Of a DNA stretch of 53,623 nucleotides, positions 16,297 to 25,293 are shown piece by piece. Position 1 is the stretch's first letter. Every line of letters begins with the position of its first letter. The position numbers were made by a program, and so were the translations under genes. The stretch lies in assembly GCF_000877395.1 (NCBI RefSeq), contig NZ_JYFE01000013.1:1-53623 (forward strand), given 5' to 3'. The stretch is from Jannaschia aquimarina. GTDB lineage: Bacteria > Pseudomonadota > Alphaproteobacteria > Rhodobacterales > Rhodobacteraceae. The notes beneath the pieces are model-generated. The model was not told the origin of the DNA. It made no database searches and saw only the letters and a list, made by a program, of their open reading frames with translations.

Positions 16297-17316
16297 TTAT
16301 CCAGCGAACAGCTCGAGCAGCCGGTCGACTTCCTTGTCCGTCTTGGTGAAATCACAGACCAGACGGCAGAGCGGTCGCTCCTGGTCGTCCATCAGGTAGT
16401 ACTGTGCCTCCTTCTGGGCGCGGTGATGCGCCTCGGCGGGCAGACGCGCGAAGATCATGTTCGCGGCCGGCTCATGCACGATCTCCGCTCCGATCGTTCG
16501 CAGGCCCTGCGCCAGCCGCTGCCCGGCGGCGTTCGCGGCGCGCGCGTTCTCGAGCCAGAGGTTGTCCCGCAGATAGGCGGCCATCTGTGCCGACAGGAAG
16601 CGGTGCTTGGACCAGAGATGCCCGGCCCGTTTGCGGCGGAGCGCCGCCTGCCAGCCCTTGGACGGATCGCGCATCACGATCGCCTCGACCCCCATGCAGC
16701 CGTTCTTGGTGCCGCCGAAGCTGACAATGTCCGCGCCTCTCACCATCTCGGCGGCGCTGCAATCCAGTGCGGCGCATGCATTGGCAAAGCGCGCCCCGTC
16801 GAGATGTACGGGGAGGTTCAATTCCCTAGCATATGAGCAGAGGACATCGAGTTCCGCCAAGGTGTAGATCGTCCCCGCCTCGGTCACGTTGGTCAGGCTG
16901 ATCGCGCCGCGCTGGACACCATGGACGCTGCCGCCCGTTCGACTGACGGCTGCATCCAGCGCCTCCGGCGCCATCTTGGCATCTTCACCGTCGACCAGAA
17001 CGAGTTTCGCACCGCCGGTGTAGAATTCGGGCGCCCCGCATTCGTCGGCTTCCACGTGGCTGAGTCGGTGGCAGAAGACCGCCTCCCATGGCTCGACCAG
17101 CGTCGCCAGAGCCAGAGCGTTGGCGGCCGTGCCTGTCGAGACGAGCAAAACTTCGGCCTCGGGCCAATCGAACAGGCTCCGCAATCCGTCCCGAACTTCG
17201 TCCATCCACGGGTCGGCGCCGTAGGGCATGGTGCCGCCCGCATTCGCGGCGACCATCGCGTCCATGACCGGACCGGCGACGGGCCCGGTATTGTCCGAGG
17301 CGAAGTTCAGGTTCAT
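16297..17316 (-). CDS. ltaE: Low-specificity L-threonine aldolase
   Basis: 339 residues from MNLNFASDN. It is a fold-I PLP enzyme: SDNTGPVAGPVMDAM opens the domain, HLDGAR (about 171-176) binds the cofactor, and the PLP lysine is Lys204 in SFGGTKNGCMGVEA. It cleaves L-threonine or L-allo-threonine to glycine and acetaldehyde. The gene overlaps the ycgN stop by 4 bp (ATGA) and probably shares its transcript. It ends 13 bp from the convergent acetyltransferase gene. Confidence 0.92.
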   Translation of the reverse strand: MNLNFASDNTGPVAGPVMDAMVAANAGGTMPYGADPWMDEVRDGLRSLFDWPEAEVLLVSTGTAANALALATLVEPWEAVFCHRLSHVEADECGAPEFYTGGAKLVLVDGEDAKMAPEALDAAVSRTGGSVHGVQRGAISLTNVTEAGTIYTLAELDVLCSYARELNLPVHLDGARFANACAALDCSAAEMVRGADIVSFGGTKNGCMGVEAIVMRDPSKGWQAALRRKRAGHLWSKHRFLSAQMAAYLRDNLWLENARAANAAGQRLAQGLRTIGAEIVHEPAANMIFARLPAEAHHRAQKEAQYYLMDDQERPLCRLVCDFTKTDKEVDRLLELFAG

Positions 17317-17798
17317 GACGTGTCCCCCAACGGCTCTTCGATGACGAAATCCTCCCAATCCGCCGCTTCCGGGATAAGCGTCTCGTTAACGGTCTCGTCC
17401 ATCAGAGAGGCGCCCGCCGCATGGGGTGACATCGGGTCGCCGGTGAGCAAGGGATGCCAGACGGGCAGGGCGCGGCCCTCGTGAAGTCGGCGATAGGCGC
17501 AGGTCTCGGGCATGAAATACGCCACCTCCGGCAGGGAGGCGGGCGTCAGCACCACGCATTCGGGCACATACGACAATCGCGTCTCGTAGGATGTGCAGCG
17601 GCAGGTCGAATCGTCGAACAGCCGACACGCAATCCGGGTCAGGGCGACTTCGCCGGTTTCATCGTCTTCGAGCTTGTTGAGGCAGCACTTGCCGCATCCA
17701 TCGCACAACGCCTCCCATTCGATCGGCGTCAGAGCGTCCAGCGGCATCTCCCAGAAGCGGGGACGCAAGCCGTCCCGCCGGATCGGGTCAGAGGGCAA
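17313..17798 (-). CDS. YcgN-family cysteine cluster protein
   Basis: 161 residues. The cluster CDGCGKCC and further cysteines in CRLFDDSTCRCTSY and PETCAYRRL fit the zinc/iron-chelating YkgJ/YcgN family, whose function is unknown. The chosen start is a TTG at 17796-17798 because GGAGG lies 6 bp upstream and it overlaps the ribF stop by only 11 bp. A GTG at 17828 would add ten residues but has poor ribosome-binding context. The conserved part begins GLRPRFWE. It lies between ribF and ltaE, all on the minus strand. Confidence 0.8.
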   Translation of the reverse strand: MPSDPIRRDGLRPRFWEMPLDALTPIEWEALCDGCGKCCLNKLEDDETGEVALTRIACRLFDDSTCRCTSYETRLSYVPECVVLTPASLPEVAYFMPETCAYRRLHEGRALPVWHPLLTGDPMSPHAAGASLMDETVNETLIPEAADWEDFVIEEPLGDTS

Positions 17799-18711
17799 CC
17801 AGCACCTCCCGCGCAGCGGCGCCGTCACGCTCCATCTGCGCGATCAGCGCATCGAGGCCGTCGAACCTCTCCTCGGGGCGCAGGAACTCGACCAGCGCGA
17901 CCGAGAGCGGCGCGCCGTAGAGATCGCCGTCGAAATCGAACAGAAACGTCTCCAGGTTCGGACGGTTTTCACCGAACATCGGCCGCACGCCCAGGGACGC
18001 GACGCCGGTTCGGGCGCCAGCATGGGGGCCGGACAGGATGTCGACCAGGACGGCGTAGACGCCAAGCTGGGGCAGGTGCAGCCCGTCCAGCGCCATGTTC
18101 GCGGTCGGCCAGCCCAAGGTGCGGCCGCGCTTCTCTCCGTGGATCACGGGACCCTCGATTCGGTGCCAATGGCCCAGCATCGCCGCGGCATCGCGGGGGC
18201 GGCCTTCGGTCAGGGCCGAGCGGATCGCAGTCGAGGAAACCTCGCCCACCGGCCCTTCGATCAGGTCGGCAACGGTCACATCGAATCCGTGCGCCGCGCC
18301 GCCCGCTTGCAGCGCCTCCACGTCGCCCGCCCGGCCTTTGCCGAAACGGAAGTCGGCACCGACGACGACGCGCGAGAGACCCAGATCGCGGGCGATGATC
18401 TCGGACATGAAGGCCTCGGCCGTCAGGGGGGCAATCGTCCGGAAATCCAACTCGAACAGGACATCGACGCCGATCTTTGCCAGCCGCGACGCCTTCGCGG
18501 CCGGGTTCATCAGCCGGAAGGGCGGGCCATCGGGGGCAAAGACCTCGCGGGGGTGTGGCTCGAACGTCATGACGCCCAGCGGTGCGCCGTCGCGCCGTGC
18601 CAGATCGATGACGTGACGATGTCCCAGATGCACGCCGTCGAAATTGCCGATCGCGGCCGAAGCGCCGCGCAAGGCATCTGAAAGCTGGGCCGGATCGCGG
18701 ACGAAGTGCAT
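17788..18711 (-). CDS. ribF: Bifunctional riboflavin kinase/FAD synthetase
   Basis: 307 residues. The N-terminal adenylyltransferase domain has GNFDGVHLGH (HxGH-type nucleotide site), FEPHPREVF and VVGADFRFGKGRAGD. The C-terminal kinase domain has GEKRGRTLGWPTANM and NLETFLFDFDGDLYG. It phosphorylates riboflavin to FMN and then adenylates FMN to FAD. The ATG giving MHFVRDP at 18711 is chosen over the longer frame to 18771. The 40-bp gap to the SDR gene upstream leaves it unclear whether it has its own promoter. Confidence 0.93.
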   Translation of the reverse strand: MHFVRDPAQLSDALRGASAAIGNFDGVHLGHRHVIDLARRDGAPLGVMTFEPHPREVFAPDGPPFRLMNPAAKASRLAKIGVDVLFELDFRTIAPLTAEAFMSEIIARDLGLSRVVVGADFRFGKGRAGDVEALQAGGAAHGFDVTVADLIEGPVGEVSSTAIRSALTEGRPRDAAAMLGHWHRIEGPVIHGEKRGRTLGWPTANMALDGLHLPQLGVYAVLVDILSGPHAGARTGVASLGVRPMFGENRPNLETFLFDFDGDLYGAPLSVALVEFLRPEERFDGLDALIAQMERDGAAAREVLVAL

Positions 18712-18751
18712 GGGGCCGGGGTAAGGGGGGCGCGCGGCGGGTGCAAGCGCG

Positions 18752-19492
18752 TCAGATGCAGCGGCCGCCATCGACCTGCATGCAGACGCCGGTGATCATG
18801 CTGGCCTCGTCCGAGCACAGAAAGCAGGCGGCGTTGCCCATGTCCTCGGGTGTCGAGAAGCGGCCCAGCGGGATCGTGGACAGGAACTTCGCGCGGATCT
18901 CAGGCGTGTCCTCGCCCATGAACGATTTCAGCAGGGGCGTCTCGCCTGCGACGGGGTTCAGGGCGTTGACGCGCACGCCCTCGGGCGCCAGCTCGACCGC
19001 CATGGCGCGGGTCGCGGTGATCATCCAGCCCTTCGAGGCATTGTACCAATTGAGGCGCGGCCGGGGTGAAACGCCCGCGGTGGAGGCGACGTTCAGGATC
19101 GCGCCTGCGCCCCGTGCCTTCATCAGCGGCACGGCATGGCGGGCGGTCAGGTAGACCGATTTGCAATTGACCGCGAAGACACGGTCGAAATCGCTCTCGC
19201 TCACCTCCTCCATCGGGGCGGGCAGATGGGTGATACCGGCATTGTTGACCAGGATGTCGACCTCCCCAAAGAGCCGTTGCGCCTCTCGCACCATTGCGCC
19301 GACGCTCGCACCGTCCGACACATCCGCCTCGGTCGCATGCTGCTCCAGTTCTTCGGCCAGCGCCTCGGCGTCATCGCCATTCAGGTCCGCGATCAGGACG
19401 CGCGCGCCCTCTGCGGCGAATTTGCGCACGATGCCGGCGCCGAAGCCGGAGGCGCCGCCTGTCACGATGGCCGTCTTGTCTTTCAGTCTCAT
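18752..19492 (-). CDS. SDR family oxidoreductase
   Basis: 246 residues starting MRLKDKTAIVTGG. Classical short-chain dehydrogenase marks are the NAD(P) loop TGGASGFGAG (11-20), NNAG (83-86), catalytic Ser137, and YxxxK with Tyr150 and Lys154. Asp37 in LIADLN suggests preference for NAD. The ATG at 19492 is preferred over a GTG at 19501. It begins 5 bp after the aldehyde dehydrogenase stop, so it is the last gene of the arginine-type cluster. Its substrate in that pathway is unclear; a glucose/alcohol dehydrogenase-like activity is possible. Confidence 0.85.
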   Translation of the reverse strand: MRLKDKTAIVTGGASGFGAGIVRKFAAEGARVLIADLNGDDAEALAEELEQHATEADVSDGASVGAMVREAQRLFGEVDILVNNAGITHLPAPMEEVSESDFDRVFAVNCKSVYLTARHAVPLMKARGAGAILNVASTAGVSPRPRLNWYNASKGWMITATRAMAVELAPEGVRVNALNPVAGETPLLKSFMGEDTPEIRAKFLSTIPLGRFSTPEDMGNAACFLCSDEASMITGVCMQVDGGRCI

Positions 19493-19497
19493 GCGTC

Positions 19498-20952
19498 TCA
19501 CCCGTGAAATGCCGCGACGGTCTTGAGCGTGGTGAACCCGTAAAGCGCCTCGAACCCCTTCTCGCGGCCGTGACCCGACAGGCCTGTGCCGCCGAAGGGA
19601 AGCTCCACCCCGCCGCCCGCGCCGTAGTTGTTCAGGAAGACCTGGCCGGAACGAAGCGCCTTCGCCAGTCGCATCTGCCGCGCTCCGTCCCGCGTCCAGA
19701 CCGATGCTACCAATCCGTAATCGGTGCCGTTCGCGATCTCCGTCGCCTCTTGCTCGGTCTCGAACGGGATCAGGACTTGCACCGGGCCGAAGATCTCCTC
19801 TCGCGCCAGCGCGTGATCCGGGTGCACGTCCGCAAAAAGCGTCGGGCGCAGATATGCCCCGCCATCAGGAGCGTCCGCCGCGATCTCTCCACGCGCGGCG
19901 ACCGTTAGGTCCGTGCCACGGGCCAGAAAGCCCTCGACGATCTCTTTCTGACGCGGGGAGACCAACGGCCCGACGTCCAGGTCCGCCAGCGCGGGCCCGC
20001 ACCGCAGCGCCGCATATCGGTCCGCCATCATGGACAGCACCCTGTCGTAAACACCGCGCTGCACGAGGATGCGAGAGGAGGCCGAGCACGTCTGACCCGC
20101 ATTCTGAATGCCCGCATTCACGAGAAACGGCAGGGCGGCGTCCAGATCGGCGTCGTCGAAGACGAGTTGCGGAGACTTGCCGCCCAGTTCCAGCGTCACG
20201 GGAACGATGTGTTCGGCCGCGGCGCGCTGGATCAGGCGGCCCACGGCGACGGAGCCGGTGAACGAGATATGGTCGATGCCCCCATGACTCGCCAGTGCCG
20301 CGCCCGCCTCTTCGCCCAAGCCGGGGACGACGTTCAAAGCACTGTCGGGCAGGCCCGCCCGGCGTGCGAGTTCCGCGAAGGCGAGCGCAGTCAGACAGGC
20401 CTCTTCGGCCGGCTTCAGAACGGCGGCGTTGCCGACCGCCAAGGCCGCGCCGACCGAGCGGCCGATGATCTGCATCGGATAGTTCCAGGGCACGATGTGG
20501 CCGGTCACGCCATGGGGCTCACGCAACGTGTAGACCGTGTAGCCGTCAAGATAGGGGATGGTCTGGCCATGCAGCTTGTCGGCCGCGCCGGCATAGAACT
20601 CCATGTAGCGTGCGAGAGCCGCCACATCGGCGCGCGCCTGACGCAGCGGCTTGCCCACGTCCATGGCTTCCAGCCGCGCCAGCTCTTCGGCATTCTCTGT
20701 CACCAGGGTCCCGATCCGGGCGAGGATGCGTCCCCGCTCGGGTGCGGTCATCCGCCCCCACGCCCCTCGCCGCGCCTCCCGGGCTGCGGTCACGGCGCGG
20801 TCGATATCCGCTGCACCGCCGCGCGCGATAGGGCACAGCGTGCTGCCATCCGACGGGTTGCTCAGATCCAATGTCTGACCGCTCTCGCAAGGCGCCCATC
20901 GTCCGCCGATCAGGCAATGAGACGGATCGAGCTCGAGCGGGCGGATGGTCAC
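19498..20952 (-). CDS. NAD(P)-dependent aldehyde dehydrogenase, candidate 4-guanidinobutyraldehyde dehydrogenase
   Basis: 484 residues from a GTG at 20950-20952 (AGGAG 7 bp upstream). Family marks are IVPWNYPMQ, FTGSVAVGR, the general base Glu255 in LELGGKSP and the catalytic Cys289 in NAGQTCSASSR. It oxidises an aldehyde to an acid. Because it follows the AruI-like decarboxylase (53-bp gap) and precedes an SDR, the likely substrate is the aldehyde made by that enzyme, such as 4-guanidinobutyraldehyde. This specificity is context-based; betaine-aldehyde-type activity cannot be excluded. Confidence 0.87.
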   Translation of the reverse strand: MTIRPLELDPSHCLIGGRWAPCESGQTLDLSNPSDGSTLCPIARGGAADIDRAVTAAREARRGAWGRMTAPERGRILARIGTLVTENAEELARLEAMDVGKPLRQARADVAALARYMEFYAGAADKLHGQTIPYLDGYTVYTLREPHGVTGHIVPWNYPMQIIGRSVGAALAVGNAAVLKPAEEACLTALAFAELARRAGLPDSALNVVPGLGEEAGAALASHGGIDHISFTGSVAVGRLIQRAAAEHIVPVTLELGGKSPQLVFDDADLDAALPFLVNAGIQNAGQTCSASSRILVQRGVYDRVLSMMADRYAALRCGPALADLDVGPLVSPRQKEIVEGFLARGTDLTVAARGEIAADAPDGGAYLRPTLFADVHPDHALAREEIFGPVQVLIPFETEQEATEIANGTDYGLVASVWTRDGARQMRLAKALRSGQVFLNNYGAGGGVELPFGGTGLSGHGREKGFEALYGFTTLKTVAAFHG

Positions 20953-21005
20953 GGGCAGTCTCCTGTTTTCGGCCAAGCGTAGGGGGCAGCGGCGGCCCGA
21001 CGCAA

Positions 21006-22595
21006 TCACCCGCCGCGTGGCACGACCAGATCCACCAGGGCAGGCGCCCCTGATGCGAGCGCGCGGGCCACCGCGTCTGGCAGATCGGCCATGTCCTCGA
21101 TCCGCTCCGCCTGCAGGCCGTAGGCCTCGGCCGATGCATCGAAATCGGGCGGGGAGGGGCGCACCCCTATAGGTGGCAACCCGGCGCGGCGCAGATACGT
21201 CTCGATCTCGCCGTATCCCCGGTTGTTCCAGACGACGAAAACGACCGGAGCCGTCTCGTCCATGGCGGTGCCCAGTTCGGACAGACTGAACTGAAGGCCG
21301 CCGTCGCCGGTGAGACAGATCACAGGTCGGTCGGGCGCGGCCCGCTTCGCACCGATCGCCGCAGGCGCGCCGTAGCCCAGCGTTCCGAAGCCGCCCGAGC
21401 TGTTGAACCACGATCCCGGGCGCGGCGCGTCGACATACAGGTTTCCCGCATAGACCGGCTGCGTGCTATCGCCCACGACCAGTGCGTCGGGCCAGCGGGC
21501 GTAGAGCATCGCCAGCATCTCGCAGATCGGACGGTAGTTGGGGCTTACGTCGACCAACGCCGCGCGCCGCAACGCATCCGCGCGGGCTGCCCCGTCCGCG
21601 CCCCGCCGGGCGAGAAGGGGGAGCAACGCGGTGAGCGTGTCCGACGCGTCGCCCTCGATCGGCGTGTCGGCGCGAAAGTTGCGCTCCATCTGCGCGGCGT
21701 CGATCTCGATCCGGACGAGATGGGTGAGCCGGGGCAGGTCCCCATCGCCATACATATCCCAATCGGTCGGTCCCATCTGCGTGCCCACCGCGAGCACGGC
21801 ATCTGCGTCCGAAAGCGCCGCGCGAATGGCTGGCAAGCTGGGGCTGGCCGGAACGCGCAGGGAATGACCGCCCATCAGGCCCCGACCGTTGGCCGTGGTC
21901 ACGACCGGCGCGTTCAGCGCCTCGGCGACCGCGCGAAGCGGCCCGTCGGCGTCGACCGCGCCGCCGCCCGCCACGATCAGTGGCCGATCCGCGCCGCTCA
22001 GGGTTCGTGCGGCCTCGGCGATGACGGAGGGATCGGGCACCTGATGCTGGTCGGCTACGGGGATCCCGGTCTCCGCCTCTGCAGGCATAGCCATAACGTC
22101 GATCGGCACCTCGATCGCGACGGGGCCCGGACGTCCTCGGCTCATCGCGTCGAATGCCCGCGCCACCGTATCGGCGACGTCGCCGGGTCTGCGCAACGTC
22201 TCCGCATGCAGGGCGATCTGTCGGATCAGGCCAAGCTGGTCAGGTAGCTCGTGCAGATGCCCGTCTTCCCGGCCGTGGGTTTCGACGGGATTCACGCCTG
22301 TGATCACAAGCATCGGCACCGAATCCGCCCGTGCCTGCGCCATGGCCGTGACCACGTTCGTCAGCCCCGGCCCTGTGATCACGAAGCAGACGCCCGGCTT
22401 GCGGGACACACGCGCATAGCCGTCCGCCATGAATCCGGCGCCCTGTTCGTGCCGGGGCGTCACGTGCCGGATGCCGCTGCCTGCAAGCCCGCGATAGAGT
22501 TCGATCGTGTGGACCCCGGGGATGCCGAAAACCGTGTCGACGCCCCGTGCTTCCAAAGCGGCGACGAGGGCCTGACCGACCGTCCGCTGGCTCAT
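21006..22595 (-). CDS. aruI: ThDP-dependent decarboxylase, AruI-like (5-guanidino-2-oxopentanoate decarboxylase)
   Basis: 529 residues in three ThDP-enzyme domains. The N-terminal PYR domain has the activating Glu50 in RHEQGAGFMADGYAR. The central domain has RPLIVAGGGAV. The C-terminal PP domain has GDGGLQFSLSELG and later NNRGYGEI, binding Mg-ThDP. The opening VDTVFGIPGVHTIELYRGL closely resembles P. aeruginosa AruI rather than acetolactate synthase. AruI decarboxylates 2-ketoarginine to 4-guanidinobutyraldehyde. The start overlaps the aminotransferase stop (ATGA), which supports sequential action. Related alternatives are benzoylformate or acetolactate-type enzymes. Confidence 0.8.
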   Translation of the reverse strand: MSQRTVGQALVAALEARGVDTVFGIPGVHTIELYRGLAGSGIRHVTPRHEQGAGFMADGYARVSRKPGVCFVITGPGLTNVVTAMAQARADSVPMLVITGVNPVETHGREDGHLHELPDQLGLIRQIALHAETLRRPGDVADTVARAFDAMSRGRPGPVAIEVPIDVMAMPAEAETGIPVADQHQVPDPSVIAEAARTLSGADRPLIVAGGGAVDADGPLRAVAEALNAPVVTTANGRGLMGGHSLRVPASPSLPAIRAALSDADAVLAVGTQMGPTDWDMYGDGDLPRLTHLVRIEIDAAQMERNFRADTPIEGDASDTLTALLPLLARRGADGAARADALRRAALVDVSPNYRPICEMLAMLYARWPDALVVGDSTQPVYAGNLYVDAPRPGSWFNSSGGFGTLGYGAPAAIGAKRAAPDRPVICLTGDGGLQFSLSELGTAMDETAPVVFVVWNNRGYGEIETYLRRAGLPPIGVRPSPPDFDASAEAYGLQAERIEDMADLPDAVARALASGAPALVDLVVPRGG

Positions 22596-23770
22596 GCGGC
22601 GAGGGCCGCGCAATGGGCGACGATCTGGTCGATCGCCGCGTCGAACCGGGTGTCCTCGACCGTCAGGGCAACGCGGACCCAATCGTCGAGGCTGCTGCCG
22701 AACGAGGCGCCCGGCATCACCGCCACGCCTGCCTCCTCCAGCAGACGCTCCGCGAAGGCCGTGCCGTCTATGCCCAGCGGCCCTGCATCGATCAGCGCGA
22801 ACATGCCGGCCTGCGGGCGGTGGACGCGCAGGGGTGTCGCCGCCGCAAGACGGTTCGCCAACCGATCCGCCCGTGCCGCAAAGCGCGCGCGCATCCCCGC
22901 CGATACCGGAGACCCCTCGCGGATCGCGCGGGCCGTCATGTCCGCGATGAACGGTTGGTTGCCGAAGAGCATCGCTTCGGCCAGCGGCAGGACCGCGTCG
23001 ACGAAGGCCGGTGATGCGACGCACCACCCGCTGCGAAAGCCGGGCGCGGCATGTGATTTGGAGATCGACGAGACGACGATGGTCCGCTCCGCCAGATCGG
23101 CCCGCGCAAGCGGCGAGGCGAAGGGATGGTCATCGAAGATGAGGTCCGCATAGACCTCGTCCGAGATGATCCACAGATCGTGCGAACGCGCGACTTCACC
23201 GATCTCGGCGATATCTTCCGCCGTCAGAACGGCGCCTGTCGGATTGTGGGGCGTGTTCAGCAGGATCGCACGGCTGCGCGACGTGATGCGTGCTGCCAGA
23301 TCTTCCGCCCGCAGAAGAAAGCCCGCGTCCGGCGCGAGAGGGACGGGAACGAGCCCTGCGCCGCTGGCGCGGATCACCCCTTCGTAGGTCGCATACATCG
23401 GATCGCCGACCATCACTTCGTCACCGGCCTCGGCCACCCCCTGAAGCGCAAGGTACAAGGCGGTCTGGGTGCCCGGCACGCAAAGGATCGACTCCGGCCC
23501 GATCTTTCGTCCGGTGCGCGCGGTGTAATGCGCGGCAAGCGCATTGCGCAGCCCCGGTTCTCCGCGACCGCTGGAATAGCCCAGCCTCCCGGCATGGATG
23601 CCCTCGATCGCCGCGTCGCACAGGGAGGCGGGCACTGGGACGTCGGGTTCGCCGATGGTCAGGGCGATCACGTCGCGACCTGCCTCGGTCAATGCCACTG
23701 CCCTCGTGTGCATGGCCCATTTCGCGCCGCCCGATCCGGCAAGCCTCCGGGTGACGGACGTGGTCTTCAT
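22592..23770 (-). CDS. aruH: PLP aminotransferase, AruH-like (arginine:pyruvate transaminase candidate)
   Basis: 392-residue fold-I aminotransferase. Marks are YSSGRGEPGLR, NTPHNPTGAVL, ISDEVYADLIFD and the PLP lysine Lys238 in SISKSHAAPGFRSGW. The N-terminus VTRRLAGSGGAKWAMHTRA and the segment DPMYATYEGVIRASGA match the remembered AruH sequence of P. aeruginosa more than aspartate transaminases. AruH moves the amino group of L-arginine to pyruvate, giving 2-ketoarginine. It overlaps both neighbours by 4 bp (tetR stop, aruI start), indicating one translationally coupled unit. Confidence 0.8.
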   Translation of the reverse strand: MKTTSVTRRLAGSGGAKWAMHTRAVALTEAGRDVIALTIGEPDVPVPASLCDAAIEGIHAGRLGYSSGRGEPGLRNALAAHYTARTGRKIGPESILCVPGTQTALYLALQGVAEAGDEVMVGDPMYATYEGVIRASGAGLVPVPLAPDAGFLLRAEDLAARITSRSRAILLNTPHNPTGAVLTAEDIAEIGEVARSHDLWIISDEVYADLIFDDHPFASPLARADLAERTIVVSSISKSHAAPGFRSGWCVASPAFVDAVLPLAEAMLFGNQPFIADMTARAIREGSPVSAGMRARFAARADRLANRLAAATPLRVHRPQAGMFALIDAGPLGIDGTAFAERLLEEAGVAVMPGASFGSSLDDWVRVALTVEDTRFDAAIDQIVAHCAALAA

Positions 23771-24420
23771 GGGCGATCTCCGCGAGAGAGAGGGAGTGAC
23801 AGGAGCGTCGAGGCCGCATCGAGGACGAGGGTCACGAGATCTTCCTCGCTCAGATGGTCGGGCAACGCGCCGCCCTCGATCCAAAGACCGTCGATCACCG
23901 CGTTGCACAGGATCGCAAGGCGGCGCGCGTCTCGGGCGGGGACAGGGCAGCCTGTCTCTGCCAAGGCGTCGGTGATCAGCGTCTGCAACGCATCGCGAAA
24001 GGCGAGATAGGTCCGTTCGTGCGTTTGCCGGATGGGATCGCTGGCCGGAACGCGGGCGATGAAGGACGCCCACAGCGTCAGGTTGCGCGGGTTCGCCACC
24101 TCTGCCCGAACGCTGGCCGCCAGGACCTTTCGAAGCCTGTCCAGCGCATCGCCCGGGCCATCCGCCGGAGCGAGGCCAAGGCCAGTCATCGCCTCCATGT
24201 GCTGCGCATAGGCAGCGCAGATCAGGTCATCCTTGGTCTGGAAATAATGCCGGATCAGCCCTTGGGTCACGTTCGCCCGCTCCGCGATGGCGCGAACGGT
24301 GGCTGCCTCGAAGCCGTGCTCTCCGATCAGCGCGAGGGTCGCTTCGATCAGATCCTGCCGACGGCGGTCGGGGGCTTCGCGCACGAAGGCGCGGCGATCC
24401 TTGGCATCGGCTGCAGGCAT
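23767..24420 (-). CDS. TetR-family transcriptional regulator
   Basis: 217 residues. The N-terminal helix-turn-helix lies at about 22-68: EATLALIGEHGFEAATVRAIAERANVTQ, then GLIRHYFQTKDDL, the standard TetR recognition region. The C-terminal ligand domain is BetI-like (TetR_C_6 type). The stop overlaps the aminotransferase start (ATGA), so it sits at the head of the catabolic genes and is probably their autoregulated repressor. A 12-bp direct repeat lies 9-40 bp upstream. The inducer is unknown; an arginine-derived guanidino compound is a guess from context. Confidence 0.88.
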   Translation of the reverse strand: MPAADAKDRRAFVREAPDRRRQDLIEATLALIGEHGFEAATVRAIAERANVTQGLIRHYFQTKDDLICAAYAQHMEAMTGLGLAPADGPGDALDRLRKVLAASVRAEVANPRNLTLWASFIARVPASDPIRQTHERTYLAFRDALQTLITDALAETGCPVPARDARRLAILCNAVIDGLWIEGGALPDHLSEEDLVTLVLDAASTLLSLPLSRGDRP

Positions 24421-24429
24421 CTTGCTATA

Positions 24430-24460
24430 CGGATGAGTAATTGTTGTGCGGATGCGTAAC
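24430..24460 (-). promoter_or_regulatory. Direct repeat upstream of tetR, candidate operator
   Basis: CGGATGAGTAAT (24430-24441) and CGGATGCGTAAC (24449-24460) are copies of a 12-bp motif, 10 of 12 identical, starting 19 bp apart. They lie in the 81-bp gap between the dimethylarginine hydrolase-like gene and tetR. The region is AT-richer than its surroundings. A TATAGC box at 24422-24427 is very near the tetR start. The repeats are candidate binding sites for the TetR protein. Confidence 0.45.
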
Positions 24461-24501
24461 AGTAGCCAATCGACCTGGCAACACCGATCCGGCGTCGCCG
24501 G

Positions 24502-25287
24502 TTAGCTCGGCGTGAACCGCAGGCTCAGACAGGACATGCCGCCGTCCAGCTTGGCCGCCTCGGTATTGCCGATCGGCCGCACATCGTAGCCGGCCGCCAC
24601 AAGGCGCGCCTGCGTTTCGGGAAAACCTGCCGGAAACAGGACCACCTCGTTGAAGCGGATCGCGTTGGCGCTCGCCTCCTCCCCGGGGGCGGTGTGGATC
24701 ACGTCGTAGCCGCCAAAACAGCCCGAGGCTGCGAGGCGCTCTGTCGCCAGCACGGTGCCTTCGTCCAGAAGCGAGCAATCGGTCTTGAAGTGGAGGATCC
24801 CCGGCGGCGTCTCGACGACGCGAAGCGCGTGGCCCCAGGGCTCCACGATGGCGCGCAACTCATCGACACCCGCCTCATCAGTTCGCTCGGAGAGGCCGAT
24901 CAGGATCTCGTGTCCTGTCACGAGGATGTCGCCGCCCTCGATGAAGCCCGGTCCCTCGATCCGCGCGACGGTGGAATAGAGCGCCCGCAGATGCGGCGCG
25001 ATCTCGGCGGCCTCGCCAAGACGGGAGGGCGCGCCGGGGCGCATCACGATCGCGCCCTGAGGCAGGCACAGCGCCACATCCTCCACGAAGAGGCTGTCTG
25101 GATAGGCCGCAAGCGGCCCCAGTTCGATCACCTCGGCCCCCGTCGCCCGCAGGGCTGCGACATAGTCGGCGTGGTCGGCAGCCAGGCGCGGCAGGTCCGG
25201 CGCGCCGATATCCACGGCGCGCAATCCGTCCACGGCGGACCGGGCGGGGCGGCGGGTGATCGCGTGGGTGAAACGGATCGCGGACAT
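24502..25287 (-). CDS. Dimethylarginine dimethylaminohydrolase-like amidinotransferase-fold enzyme
   Basis: 261 residues of the guanidino-group-modifying (pentein) superfamily. Visible active-site residues are Cys253 in GGMSCLSLRF, His166 in GILHFKTD, Glu117 in FIEGGD and Asp70 in FVEDVAL, as in bacterial DDAH. DDAH hydrolyses asymmetric dimethylarginine or monomethylarginine to citrulline and a methylamine. The length fits DDAH (about 255) and not arginine deiminase (about 410). It lies 6 bp after an importer permease gene and upstream of the TetR-aminotransferase set, so guanidino-compound use is consistent. Exact substrate is inferred. Confidence 0.82.
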   Translation of the reverse strand: MSAIRFTHAITRRPARSAVDGLRAVDIGAPDLPRLAADHADYVAALRATGAEVIELGPLAAYPDSLFVEDVALCLPQGAIVMRPGAPSRLGEAAEIAPHLRALYSTVARIEGPGFIEGGDILVTGHEILIGLSERTDEAGVDELRAIVEPWGHALRVVETPPGILHFKTDCSLLDEGTVLATERLAASGCFGGYDVIHTAPGEEASANAIRFNEVVLFPAGFPETQARLVAAGYDVRPIGNTEAAKLDGGMSCLSLRFTPS

Positions 25288-25293
25288 CTGACC

